The notes: generated by a model not told the origin, from the sequence alone. 60,815 nt of DNA from Shewanella sp. MBTL60-112-B2 (GCF_019655055.1 NZ_BPFA01000033.1:1-60815), one strand, 5' to 3'; positions 8,005-15,948 are shown, counted from the first letter of the stretch. Program-made: numbers and translations.

Positions 8005-9228
8005 ATGAATACTGTTTATTCAATCGGAGAACTAGAATCATTTTTGGTCGCCATCTTGGTACTGTTTATCGGCCACTCAGTTAATCGTCACGTTCCTTTT
8101 TTCAAAAAGTATAATATCCCAGAGCCCATTATCGGCGGCCTGGTTGTCGCAGCAGTCATTACTGTTCTTCATTTTCAAAACATTACGCTAGCCTTTTCTT
8201 TGCCAATGCAAAATACGCTAATGCTGATGTTTTTCAGCACTGTGGGTCTTGCTGCCAGTTATAAACTGCTCGCCCGGGGTGGAAAAAAAGTCTTTATTTT
8301 TCTTGGTATCGCCTCGATTTACATCATTTTGCAAAATGCTGTCGGCGTGAGCTTAGCATCGGCTCTAGGCTTAGAACCATTGATGGGCTTAGTCGCTGGT
8401 TCTATCACGCTATCTGGTGGACACGGTACTGGTGCGGCATGGTCGCAGACGTTTGCCGAGCAGTACAATATGAACACCCTTGAATTCGCCATGGCTGCAG
8501 CAACATTCGGCCTAGTTATGGGCGGTATCATTGGTGGGCCTGTGGCACAAAGGCTGATTGATAAACACAAGCTTGAATCTTCTTACGGTATCGGTGGTAA
8601 CCATCATAAGGACCACCCAGATCTAGTTACCTATGATCAGCTAGAAGAGGATAATGTCACTGCTAAGAGCGTATTAGAAACCTTGTTTGTGATTATGCTA
8701 TGTGTCGCTGGAGCCAAGTGGTTAGGGCATTTAGTCGCAAGTTTTGACATCAGTTGGTTGAAGATGCCGGACTTTGTCTATGCATTATTTCTAGGGGTGG
8801 TGATCACTAACTTCACCGAGATGACCCGCGGCTTTAAGATGAATAATGAGTGCGTCGACATCTTAGGAACAGTCGCCTTATCCCTGTTTCTTGCCATGGC
8901 GTTAATGAGCCTGAAGCTGTGGGAGATCTTTGACTTAGCGATTCCATTATTGATTATCTTGATGGTACAAACCGTCGTTTTAGCCTGCTTTGCATACTTT
9001 GTTACTTTTAAAGTGATGGGTTCTAATTATGATGCGGCAGTGATGGCGGGCGGACACTGTGGGTTTGGTATGGGAGCGACTCCTACAGCAGTGATGAATA
9101 TGGGAGCTCTGGTTTCACGTAATGGCCCATCACCACAAGCTTTTATGGTGGTACCTATTGTTGGAGCTTTCTTTATCGATATCGTTAACTTAGTTGTACT
9201 ACAAGGCTATATCAGTTTTATCTTGTAG
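8005..9228 (+). CDS. gltS: Sodium/glutamate symporter GltS
   Basis: Inner-membrane carrier that imports glutamate together with sodium. The 407-residue protein is almost wholly hydrophobic with about ten membrane segments arranged as two inverted halves. Each half contains a glycine-rich re-entrant loop: SGGHGTGAAW in the first and AGGHCGFGMGATPTA in the second, the hallmark of GltS (ESS family). A short hydrophilic linker rich in His, Lys and Asp separates the halves. A good ribosome binding site (ATAGGAG) precedes the ATG. It is monocistronic and followed by a clear terminator at 9266-9291. Confidence 0.95.
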   Translation: MNTVYSIGELESFLVAILVLFIGHSVNRHVPFFKKYNIPEPIIGGLVVAAVITVLHFQNITLAFSLPMQNTLMLMFFSTVGLAASYKLLARGGKKVFIFLGIASIYIILQNAVGVSLASALGLEPLMGLVAGSITLSGGHGTGAAWSQTFAEQYNMNTLEFAMAAATFGLVMGGIIGGPVAQRLIDKHKLESSYGIGGNHHKDHPDLVTYDQLEEDNVTAKSVLETLFVIMLCVAGAKWLGHLVASFDISWLKMPDFVYALFLGVVITNFTEMTRGFKMNNECVDILGTVALSLFLAMALMSLKLWEIFDLAIPLLIILMVQTVVLACFAYFVTFKVMGSNYDAAVMAGGHCGFGMGATPTAVMNMGALVSRNGPSPQAFMVVPIVGAFFIDIVNLVVLQGYISFIL

Positions 9229-9265
9229 AGCTCAGACTATCTAGCCCTAAAACTGGTTAACTCAT

Positions 9266-9291
9266 AAGGCACGCACTAGCGTGCCTTTTTT
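9266..9291 (+). terminator. Intrinsic terminator after gltS
   Basis: The arms AAGGCACGC and GCGTGCCTT pair around a 4-base loop and are followed by a run of T. It lies 38 bases past the gltS stop and ends just before the convergent folM stop. Confidence 0.9.
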
Positions 9292-9299
9292 GTCGGGGA

Positions 9300-10007
9300 T
9301 TAAACGAGGTGGCGTCCACCATCAACTTTTATAACTTGGCCTGTGACATAATGGCTTTCGAATAAATATTTCACTGCCCTTAGCACTTCTACTTCGCCGC
9401 CTTCTTGTTTGATTAATGCTTTTTTTAAAGCCTTCAACTTATAACTCTCATCGTCATCCGAGTTAAACATTAGCATAGCTGGCGCAATACTATTGACCTT
9501 GATCTTGGGAGCGAATTTGGCCGCAAAAGAAAGGGTTAAATTGTGTAGTGCAGCTTTACTTGCAGCATATGCAGCATGTTTTTTACTACCTTTATCAACG
9601 ACATAATCTGTTATGTGAATAATGTCGCTGTGGAGCGCGGCATTATTTTGTAATAACGGCGCTAACGCTAAGTTGATCGCATAAGGCGCAGTGGCATGGA
9701 TCCGCATCATTTTTTCAATTGTGCTAATGGCATTGCTGTCATCATCAGGCAGCCAGTCTGATGCATTATGAATAATGGCATTAAGACTGGAGTAGGACGT
9801 TTTTATATTTGCGACTAGTGCATCGATTTGGTCATTGTCATAGAAATCACAGGGATACAAAACCACACCTTGGGCTTCAAGTTTCTGCAACTCAGGCCTC
9901 TGTGTGCGGTAAGTTCCTATCACTTGGTAACCCATTTGTGTGAGGTGATTGGCGAGATATAAGCCTACCCGCTTTCCCACACCTGTTATTAACACTATTG
10001 CGGTCAT
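9300..10007 (-). CDS. folM: Dihydromonapterin reductase FolM
   Basis: A short-chain dehydrogenase that reduces dihydromonapterin to tetrahydromonapterin (and dihydrofolate weakly) with NADPH in the cytoplasm. The Rossmann signature TGVGKRVG is at residues 8-15 and the catalytic motif YAASKAA is present, followed by the SDR C-terminal segment TGQVIKVDGGRHL. Its 235 residues fit FolM. It is the last gene of the folX-folE-folM run, starting 14 bases after the folE stop. Tetrahydromonapterin is the cofactor of phenylalanine hydroxylase in related bacteria, which gives the cluster its probable purpose. A generic pteridine reductase is the alternative. Confidence 0.88.
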   Translation of the reverse strand: MTAIVLITGVGKRVGLYLANHLTQMGYQVIGTYRTQRPELQKLEAQGVVLYPCDFYDNDQIDALVANIKTSYSSLNAIIHNASDWLPDDDSNAISTIEKMMRIHATAPYAINLALAPLLQNNAALHSDIIHITDYVVDKGSKKHAAYAASKAALHNLTLSFAAKFAPKIKVNSIAPAMLMFNSDDDESYKLKALKKALIKQEGGEVEVLRAVKYLFESHYVTGQVIKVDGGRHLV

Positions 10008-10021
10008 TTAACTCCCGTTTA

Positions 10022-10663
10022 TTACCTCAGAAACTCAATGCGTGTGGCTGGATTTGATTTAAAGCAACCACCAAGAGCTGTTGTTTGTGTTTGTGATTGC
10101 GTATCCATAACGCCGCGAGATTTAACACAGTAATGGGTCGCTTCAATGCTTACTGCGACATCTTCAGTTGCCAGTAGTGTCTGTAGCGCCACAAGTACCT
10201 GTTTGGTTAGGCGTTCCTGTACTTGGGGCCGTTGGGCAAAAAAGCGAACAAGTCGATTAATCTTAGATAAACCTATGATGGTGTACTTGGGTATGTAGGC
10301 GACTTTTGCTAAGCCATCAATAGTGACGAAGTGATGTTCGCATGTACTGACAACACTAATATCACGGACCCTAATCATTTCCTCGGCCCCCATCTTATTC
10401 TCTATTTGGATGATTTTAGGAAAGTTACTGTAGTCTAGACCGGAAAAAACTTCATTTACATACATTTTGGCGATGCGGTGTGGTGTTTCACAAAGGCTGT
10501 CGTCGCTTAAGTCTAAACCTAAGGCTGAGACTACCTCAGTCATTAAACCCTTAATACGCTCATATTTTTGTTGGTTATTCATATCGGTGGGGATCAGTGG
10601 TGTTTCTAGTCCTTGAGCAATTAGGGCTTGTTTTACTTGTTCTGCTTGGGGTTGCTCCATCAT
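10022..10663 (-). CDS. folE: GTP cyclohydrolase I
   Basis: Converts GTP to 7,8-dihydroneopterin triphosphate, the first step of pterin and folate synthesis. Zinc-binding and active-site features are visible: STCEHHF, the IGLSKINRLVRFFAQRPQVQERLT stretch split around the central helix, and a late HYCVKSRGV segment with the second zinc Cys. I start it at the ATG at 10663 because GGAGG lies 5 bases upstream; ATGs at 10675 and 10660 are alternatives. It sits between folX and folM on one strand, so here it probably feeds tetrahydromonapterin. A second folE copy for folate elsewhere in the genome would not be surprising. Confidence 0.93.
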   Translation of the reverse strand: MMEQPQAEQVKQALIAQGLETPLIPTDMNNQQKYERIKGLMTEVVSALGLDLSDDSLCETPHRIAKMYVNEVFSGLDYSNFPKIIQIENKMGAEEMIRVRDISVVSTCEHHFVTIDGLAKVAYIPKYTIIGLSKINRLVRFFAQRPQVQERLTKQVLVALQTLLATEDVAVSIEATHYCVKSRGVMDTQSQTQTTALGGCFKSNPATRIEFLR

Positions 10664-10693
10664 TGGTTCCTCCATGGCGCCTATACCTAAATA

Positions 10694-11059
10694 TTATTCG
10701 CGGTGATATTCGAGTGTGAGAGATACTGAGTCGGCAAATCGAAGTGCGTGGGGTTTGTCGACACTGACACGGGCAAATTGTACCCATGAGTGCTGACAAC
10801 TTATTTCAAGTACGTCAGAAACTAGCTTTTCGAGCAATAAGAAGCGGCCCTGTTCGACATGGAGAATGACCGCTTTGGTTATTTTTTTGTAATTAAGGGC
10901 TGCCTCAACATCGTCTTCTAAAATGGCATTTTGAGCGGGATATCGGATCTCGATGTTGATAACTACATCCTGCATTTTCTCTCGTTCTTCTAAATTAAAG
11001 CCAATAAAGGTCCGTAAGCGTAAATTTGTAATTTTGATGGTGGCCAAACTCTTCGTCAT
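10694..11059 (-). CDS. folX: Dihydroneopterin triphosphate 2'-epimerase FolX
   Basis: A small tunnelling-fold enzyme of the FolB/FolX family that epimerises dihydroneopterin triphosphate to dihydromonapterin triphosphate. FolX-like features include IKITNLRLRTFIGFN at the N-terminus with the conserved Glu-rich turn, NYKKITKAV in the middle and the late FARVSVDKPHALRFADSV segment. At 121 residues the length is exactly that of FolX. FolB (dihydroneopterin aldolase) is the alternative, but co-location with folM strongly favours FolX. It is the first gene of the folX-folE-folM operon; its promoter lies in 11060-11212, shared with the divergent DUF3429 gene. Confidence 0.88.
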   Translation of the reverse strand: MTKSLATIKITNLRLRTFIGFNLEEREKMQDVVINIEIRYPAQNAILEDDVEAALNYKKITKAVILHVEQGRFLLLEKLVSDVLEISCQHSWVQFARVSVDKPHALRFADSVSLTLEYHRE

Positions 11060-11212
11060 TCCTCGTCCCCTTCCTTCAAATTCTAGAGTTAAATACGCAA
11101 TATTCGCTTCTATAGATCATTTGCTTGAGCGGGTGTTTTTGAGGAGATCTAAACTCGCTGTTACTGCGTATTGGGCAGTGAGGATTGATTGAACAATTAA
11201 GGGAGAGTTGTA

Positions 11213-11656
11213 ATGATAATTAACCAACAAGTTTGGCGCTCACTTGGCTACGCGGGGCTCTTGCCTTTCATTATTGCAGCCATTATGAGCTTGGCTGGTT
11301 GGAGTTTGCCTTGGTTCAATCCAGAATTCGCTTTTGTAAGTTATAGCGCCATCATTCTTAGCTTTCTTGCTGGGACTTTGTGGGGGCGAGCGTTATTTTT
11401 ATACGCAGCCAATCTAGCTAACTTACTTATTTTAAGTAACTTATATGCGCTTTTGGCTTGGTTGGCATTGATGTTACAACAAACTATGGTTGCACTGGTC
11501 ATTCTCGCTTTTGGGTATTTTAGCTTGCTAGGTGTTGAAAAAAACTTCCAAAACTTGCCTGTGAATGATGAATATCAACAGATGCGTACCGTACTCACTT
11601 CAATAGCGTTGTTGACACACTTCTTGATGTTTATAGCGTTAGTGATAGGAGGTTAG
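11213..11656 (+). CDS. DUF3429 integral membrane protein
   Basis: A 147-residue, very hydrophobic protein with about four membrane segments, recognisable as DUF3429 by the GYAGLLPF opening and the SYSAIILSFLAGTLWG segment. Its function is unknown. A strong ribosome binding site (GGGAGA) precedes the ATG. The stop is only 2 bases before the start of the DCC-family gene, so they form a pair upstream of the bufferin operon. Whether the pair has anything to do with bufferin synthesis is not known. Confidence 0.85.
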   Translation: MIINQQVWRSLGYAGLLPFIIAAIMSLAGWSLPWFNPEFAFVSYSAIILSFLAGTLWGRALFLYAANLANLLILSNLYALLAWLALMLQQTMVALVILAFGYFSLLGVEKNFQNLPVNDEYQQMRTVLTSIALLTHFLMFIALVIGG

Positions 11657-11658
11657 CG

Positions 11659-12045
11659 ATGAAATTAAGAATATTTTACGATTCATATTGTCCTTTGTGT
11701 GATGCTGAAATGCAGCAAATAAAGCAGCTTGATACTGATAATAATATTGAATTACAAGATTTGAATCAGGTCAATTTTGCAAGTCTATTTCCTCATATTG
11801 ATGCTGAGTTAGCTAATCGGATTTTACATGCAGAATTGGCAGATGGCACGATAATCAAAGGGTTGGATGTGACTTATCGAGCATGGGAAGCGGTTGGTAA
11901 AGGGCGTTGGTTGGCTTTTTTGAGAGCGCCACTTATCAAACCCGTAGCCGACTTAGGTTATCTCTTCTTTGCAAAGCATAGATATCGAATTTCATATTTA
12001 TTAACGGGTAAGCAGCGCTGTGATAGTAGGACTTGCTCCCGATAG
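11659..12045 (+). CDS. DCC-family (DUF393) thiol-disulfide oxidoreductase-like protein
   Basis: A 128-residue protein with the N-terminal DCC signature: FYDSYCPLCDAE with Cys11 and Cys14 in a thioredoxin-like CPLC arrangement. The middle segment GLDVTYRAWEAVGKGRW and the C-terminal Tyr/Arg-rich stretch are also typical of DUF393. The very C-terminus carries two more cysteines (CDSRTC). The family is named for its presumed redox chemistry but has no firmly established substrate. It directly follows DUF3429 and lies 102 bases before bufA on the same strand. Confidence 0.85.
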   Translation: MKLRIFYDSYCPLCDAEMQQIKQLDTDNNIELQDLNQVNFASLFPHIDAELANRILHAELADGTIIKGLDVTYRAWEAVGKGRWLAFLRAPLIKPVADLGYLFFAKHRYRISYLLTGKQRCDSRTCSR

Positions 12046-12080
12046 CTCTCTGAGCGACTAGAATTAATTTTGACCTTGAT

Positions 12081-12108
12081 GCAATCAATAACGATTGAGA
12101 TTCGTTAT
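12081..12108 (+). promoter_or_regulatory. Candidate ECF-type promoter upstream of bufA
   Basis: GCAATC at 12081-12086 and CGTTAT at 12103-12108 are separated by 16 bases, an arrangement compatible with ECF-sigma promoters (AA-C type -35, CGT type -10). It is 40 bases upstream of the bufA start, and the operon encodes its own ECF sigma factor. The match is judged by eye only and is weak. Confidence 0.3.
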
Positions 12109-12147
12109 AGCTATTGAACATCTTATCAATCAAAAGGACATTCAGAT

Positions 12148-12432
12148 ATGAAATCGACTAAAACAGCCGTAGGTGCAACCGTCGCGGGTATTCTTGCTGC
12201 TAGCCTTTCATTAGGGGCGCAAGCGGTGCCCGATCAACCCAAAGAGTGGGAGAAATGTGCTGGCGTAGCAAAAGCTGGAGCAAATGATTGCGGCGCCTTA
12301 GATGGCAGTCATGGCTGTGCAGGCCAAGCTAAAGAAGACAACATGGCTACCGAATGGATTTATGTGCCAGCAGGAACTTGCGACAAGATTGCTGGTGGTG
12401 AAGTTAAAGCGGTTAAACCAGCTAAAAGCTAG
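12148..12432 (+). CDS. bufA: Bufferin-type metallophore precursor (DUF2282, BufA-like)
   Basis: A 94-residue precursor that appears to be a ribosomally made, post-translationally modified metal-binding peptide of the bufferin family. Residues 1-26 form a signal peptide ending in SLGAQA, so the product should reach the periplasm. The mature part has the DUF2282 pattern with four cysteines at residues 37, 48, 57 and 78 in the contexts WEKCAGVAKAG, NDCGA, HGCAG and AGTCDK. In described bufferins the central cysteines are converted to thiooxazoles that bind copper. AAGGA lies 7 bases before the ATG. The stop overlaps the GTG of bufB as TAGTG, which couples precursor and enzyme. The metal bound here is inferred. 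Confidence 0.88.
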   Translation: MKSTKTAVGATVAGILAASLSLGAQAVPDQPKEWEKCAGVAKAGANDCGALDGSHGCAGQAKEDNMATEWIYVPAGTCDKIAGGEVKAVKPAKS

Positions 12433-13340
12433 TGGCTTCATCAGCTATTAGGGGCGCAGGCATAGGTCTGCGTATCCCCCATGTTCAGCAACTACTGGCG
12501 GATGATTCCTTCGAACTCCCTTGGCTCGAAGTGCTAGTCGATAATTGGCTGGTTGATGGTGGTTTAAATCAGCATCTGCTCAAGGCTGTCAGTGAGCGCT
12601 TTGCATTAGTTTTCCATAGTGTGGGGTTATCACTTGGTGGCCCTAATCCTCTTGATTTGGAATACCTTCGAAGAATAAAAGCGTTAAAAAAGCAATGTGG
12701 CGCGCATTGGTATTCTGAGCATGCCAGTTTTTCAGGTAATGACGACTTTAAAGTCGCCGACCTATTGCCGTTGCCGTACACCCAAGAGGCGGTGATGCAT
12801 ATTAGCCAGCGCATTAAGCAGACACAGGACTTTTTGGGTGAAAGGATTTTGCTAGAAAACGTGTCTACCTATATGAGCTGTCGGCATAACGAATTGAGCG
12901 AGGGGGAGTTTATTGCAGCCATAGCCAAAGAAGCTGATTGTTACCTGTTACTCGATATCAATAATGCGTTCGTCACTAGCGTTAACCTCAATCAATCTAT
13001 GCAGTCATTTATGGATTCTATTCCGGTTGAACGAGTTAAGCAGATCCATCTTGCGGGTTTTCACGATAAGGGCGATTACTTGCTTGATGCCCACAATCAT
13101 CCTGTTGCACCTAGCGTGTGGGAGGCATTTAGAACATACACCCAACAGCATGGTGCGATCCCTAGCATGATTGAATGGGATAGCGAGATACCGACGTTGG
13201 AGCGCTTACTACAAGAGCGACAAATAGCAGCCGATATATTAGATGCGGCGCCGACTATAACTGCTCACGATGTTGAATCGAGCAATACGACAATTACTGA
13301 TGAGCACGCTAATGGAAAGGAAAATGAACGATGCGCTTAG
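12432..13340 (+). CDS. bufB: MNIO (DUF692) bufferin-modifying enzyme BufB
   Basis: A multinuclear non-heme iron-dependent oxidative enzyme, TIM-barrel fold, expected to oxidise cysteines of the BufA precursor. The conserved metal-binding pattern is present: HSVGLSLGG with His62, WYSEH with Glu96, ENVSTY, LLLDINNAFV, IHLAGFHDKG, DAHNHPV and IEWDSE. The start codon is GTG, overlapping the bufA stop by 1 base. At 302 residues it has a short polar tail beyond the barrel. It overlaps bufC by 10 bases. The family used to be annotated as xylose isomerase-like or DUF692; the neighbours make the bufferin assignment firm. Confidence 0.92.
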   Translation: MASSAIRGAGIGLRIPHVQQLLADDSFELPWLEVLVDNWLVDGGLNQHLLKAVSERFALVFHSVGLSLGGPNPLDLEYLRRIKALKKQCGAHWYSEHASFSGNDDFKVADLLPLPYTQEAVMHISQRIKQTQDFLGERILLENVSTYMSCRHNELSEGEFIAAIAKEADCYLLLDINNAFVTSVNLNQSMQSFMDSIPVERVKQIHLAGFHDKGDYLLDAHNHPVAPSVWEAFRTYTQQHGAIPSMIEWDSEIPTLERLLQERQIAADILDAAPTITAHDVESSNTTITDEHANGKENERCA

Positions 13341-14116
13341 CAGATTGGCAATCGGCCTTTATCTATGCGCTTAAGCCGCAAGGTTGTGCAGATAGTCTTA
13401 TCCAGCTAGTCAATGAGCGTGAGCAGGATAGGTTAGAGGTGTACCGTAATAATGCTTTTCAAGCGATATTGAGTGCACTGCAATTAGTGTTTCCAGTCTG
13501 CCAAACGGTAGTGGGCGAAACCTGTTTTACACAATTGGTAAAAGGCTATGCTCGGCAATGCCCATTAAATGACAGTAACTTGAATCGATATGGACAGAAC
13601 TTTGCTCACTGGCTAGCGGTAGAGGTTCGTCAGCATCAAGGCTTTAAAGAGCTGCAGTACTTACCTGAACTTGCTCAATTGGAATGGCTATTAAACCAGA
13701 GCTATTACGCGATGGATGTAGAAGCGATGATGCAGCCACCCAATAGCAGACTAGAGCAATTAGCCGAGCTAAACGAGGAGGAGCAACAACAGGCGATGTT
13801 ATTGCTACGACCGGATCTCGCTCTGCTTATCTGTCATTATCCGGTGCAGGAAATTTGGCATCGACATAATCCGAGTTCGCAAAGCAATATTAGTGAGCAT
13901 ATTGATAGTGCAGCCTACTACCTAGTTACCCATAGAATCGGTTTTAAGGCGCAGTGTAGTCTAGTTAAGCAGCCTATGATGCAGTTGCTGCAAGCATTAA
14001 CGACTGGGCAAACACTTGCGCAAATAACCGGCTCGGCTCTAGATCTTAGTCTATTGACGGAACTAATTGAGCGACAGTGGATCTGTGGCTTTAGGTTCGT
14101 TGCCGAAGCTGGCTAG
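13331..14116 (+). CDS. bufC: BufC-like RiPP partner protein (DUF2063)
   Basis: The usual partner of an MNIO enzyme, thought to recognise the precursor and present it to the catalytic barrel. The N-terminal DUF2063 pattern is clear: LADWQSAFIYAL, then RLEVYRNNAFQAILSAL and the FPVCQTVVG segment, followed by a C-terminal region with winged-helix character (LLQALTTGQTLAQI). It has 261 residues. Its ATG lies 10 bases inside the end of bufB, and its stop is about 20 bases before the probable sigma-factor start. It has no signal peptide, so modification is cytoplasmic. Confidence 0.88.
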   Translation: MRLADWQSAFIYALKPQGCADSLIQLVNEREQDRLEVYRNNAFQAILSALQLVFPVCQTVVGETCFTQLVKGYARQCPLNDSNLNRYGQNFAHWLAVEVRQHQGFKELQYLPELAQLEWLLNQSYYAMDVEAMMQPPNSRLEQLAELNEEEQQQAMLLLRPDLALLICHYPVQEIWHRHNPSSQSNISEHIDSAAYYLVTHRIGFKAQCSLVKQPMMQLLQALTTGQTLAQITGSALDLSLLTELIERQWICGFRFVAEAG

Positions 14117-14135
14117 ATCTTATGGGTTGGGACTG

Positions 14136-14630
14136 ATGAGTAGGAAGCTGATGGATAGAGAGCTGTTACAGAGTTTGTATAGATACTGTATTTGTCTTAC
14201 TGGCAATAGCGCTCTAGCCGAGGATTTATTGCAAACGGCCGTAGAAAGTTGGTTAAAGAGCAGTAGTCGACCCGTTCAGTTAAAAGCTTACCTTAGAAAA
14301 GTGATCCGTAATCAGTTTATCGATGATTGCCGCAGGCTCAAGCTGGTGGACTTTGAGCCGCTCGATGACAATGCGCCGGTGTTACTCGACGAAACATGTC
14401 TAGAAGAGATTGAAATTCAACATAACCTTATTGAGTATCTATTTGAGCAGCTTAATCCTGCTGAAAGAGAGGTGCTATACCTGTGGGCTATTGAAGGTTA
14501 TAGCGCAGCTGAAATAGCAGCAGATCTGCATCAACCCCGCGGCACTATTTTGTCACGTTTACACCGTATTAAACTGAAAACAGCGGATCTCGCACTCGAT
14601 GATTCTGCACAAACTATCGGAGGGCAATAA
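14136..14630 (+). CDS. ECF-family RNA polymerase sigma factor of the bufferin operon
   Basis: An extracytoplasmic-function sigma factor of about 164 residues. Region 2 is seen in the ALAEDLLQTAVESWLK and AYLRKVIRNQFIDDCRR segments. Region 4 is seen in LNPAEREVLYLWAIEGYSAAEIAADLHQPRGTILSRLHRI, which breaks into the usual helix-turn-helix. I place the start at the ATG at 14136; an ATG at 14151 with AGGAAG upstream and an overlapping TTG at 14067 are alternatives. Described bufferin operons are often controlled by such a sigma factor in response to copper. The anti-sigma gene follows after 2 bases. Confidence 0.9.
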   Translation: MSRKLMDRELLQSLYRYCICLTGNSALAEDLLQTAVESWLKSSSRPVQLKAYLRKVIRNQFIDDCRRLKLVDFEPLDDNAPVLLDETCLEEIEIQHNLIEYLFEQLNPAEREVLYLWAIEGYSAAEIAADLHQPRGTILSRLHRIKLKTADLALDDSAQTIGGQ

Positions 14631-14632
14631 AA

Positions 14633-15418
14633 ATGACTAAGAAAACAGATGCCGCCGATCTGAGCTTTAAAGCCCTGGTTAAACAGCATATTGAATCGCA
14701 GACAATGAGCGACGAAGGGCTAGCGAGAATAGAGAGCTTATTGGTTGGGGTTGAGCAGACTGAAGATAAGTCTCTTAAAAAGGCGGAGCAAGATGAGGCT
14801 CATCAAGTTAAAGCTGCTCAAGCTAAAAATGCTGGGGCTGAGTCATCAGCTGCGCAGCTGAGTAGTAATGATTTCGCGGCTGGAGAGGAGCGGAACCATA
14901 ATCGCCCAACGCGATTTAAGAGCATGTTGGCGTTGGTTGCTAGTGTTTTGCTGCTAGTGTTTAGTTTGCATTGGTCGCCAGAGCTCTCTTGGCAAGGAGG
15001 AGTGAGTATTAATCAGCAGTCAGGCGTGAGTGATATGAGCATCAAGATTGCTGCGGAAGTGGCTAAAAACCATATAAAGATGAAACCACTCGAAGTGCAA
15101 ACTGCTGAGCTTTCAACACTAAGGGATTACTTCACCGCGCTTGATTTTACACCGGCGAGCTCTAGTCGTATTGGTGGGGGGAAGCAGATGATAGGCGGCC
15201 GATATTGCTCTATTCAAGGGCTGACGGCTGCGCAGATAAGGTTTGCTGATAAGCAGCCTCTGACCTTATACCAAGTTCAATACGATAAGGCATTATATGG
15301 TGAGCTTCCCAGTGTAGATTTAGGTCAACAGCCTATAGAGCTGGTGGACAGAGGCGTAGCGGTATCTATATGGGTGGAAAAAGGGTTATTAATGGCGACG
15401 GCTCGCTCAATTGAATAA
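14633..15418 (+). CDS. Membrane anti-sigma factor of the bufferin operon
   Basis: A 261-residue single-pass membrane protein. The N-terminus is cytoplasmic and polar, a membrane helix lies around residues 101-116 (MLALVASVLLLVFSL), and the C-terminal domain should be periplasmic. That domain shows the pattern of transmembrane anti-sigma factors: a KNHIKMKPLEV start, LRDYFTALDF, then GGRYCSIQG and a short AAQIRF strand. The single conserved Cys in RYCSIQG is in a good place to sense metal or redox state, but this is inference. It starts 2 bases after the sigma gene. No DoxX-like gene follows, although many bufferin operons carry one. Confidence 0.82.
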   Translation: MTKKTDAADLSFKALVKQHIESQTMSDEGLARIESLLVGVEQTEDKSLKKAEQDEAHQVKAAQAKNAGAESSAAQLSSNDFAAGEERNHNRPTRFKSMLALVASVLLLVFSLHWSPELSWQGGVSINQQSGVSDMSIKIAAEVAKNHIKMKPLEVQTAELSTLRDYFTALDFTPASSSRIGGGKQMIGGRYCSIQGLTAAQIRFADKQPLTLYQVQYDKALYGELPSVDLGQQPIELVDRGVAVSIWVEKGLLMATARSIE

Positions 15419-15449
15419 CCCAAAATATGATTGGAACAATGGTGGCTGG

Positions 15450-15911
15450 CTACTCAGTGGCCTTATTATCACGACGATACAATTGCCATTGCTCTATTTG
15501 CTCACCACTAGCTAAGGTGCAGATACTAGTGGATAGATCGACACTTCCCCCTTGGGCTATACAATTTTGTGTTGCTGGGTTGGGTTTACCTACCTGAGGT
15601 TTAATTAACTCAGATTTTGTATTTGAGTCTGTGTCAGTGCTTGTGTCAGTCGATGGGTGATCGCGACGATATAAGCTCCACTCCTCAATACGTTCTCCGC
15701 CGGGTAAAGAGCAATAACCCACTTCTCCGTCGGCTTGCTTTTCAATATCCACGGTACCGCCTAGCGATACGCAATAGGTCGAAGCTGGGTTGGCTAATTG
15801 AGTGGCTGGTGGGGTTTTATCTGCAGCTGGGTTACAGGCTGACATTAATAGTACGCTTGTGCAGATTGCGATGAGCTTAAGAGAGGTGATTGGCTTTTTG
15901 CGGTTATTCAT
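15450..15911 (-). CDS. Lipoprotein with two DUF333 repeats
   Basis: A 153-residue lipoprotein: the signal peptide ends in the lipobox LMSAC with Cys26 as the acylated residue. It carries two DUF333 modules, each with the pattern NPA-x-x-x-C-x-x-x-GG followed by a second Cys, GE-x-I-E-x-W and LYRRD. The paired cysteines probably form a disulfide in each module. The linker between them is rich in Ser, Thr and Asp. I choose the ATG at 15911 because GGAG sits 7 bases upstream, whereas the ATG at 15923 has none. It is convergent with the anti-sigma gene. DUF333 function is not established. Confidence 0.85.
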   Translation of the reverse strand: MNNRKKPITSLKLIAICTSVLLMSACNPAADKTPPATQLANPASTYCVSLGGTVDIEKQADGEVGYCSLPGGERIEEWSLYRRDHPSTDTSTDTDSNTKSELIKPQVGKPNPATQNCIAQGGSVDLSTSICTLASGEQIEQWQLYRRDNKATE

Positions 15912-15948
15912 TAGCGACTCCATTGCAGTCTTTAATAGCGTTGATTAA

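Noticed and set aside
10575..10799. Extra small gene spanning folE and folX
   Set aside because: It is a frame shadow with unusual composition and no ribosome binding site, fully inside two well-recognised genes and their junction.
12432..13340. Sugar isomerase/endonuclease IV-like enzyme
   Set aside because: The TIM-barrel family was once annotated this way, but the DUF692 metal motifs and the BufA and BufC neighbours make it an MNIO enzyme.
14067..14135. Upstream TTG start of the ECF sigma factor overlapping bufC
   Set aside because: The extra residues are not sigma-like and there is no ribosome binding site; ATGs at 14136 and 14151 fit better.
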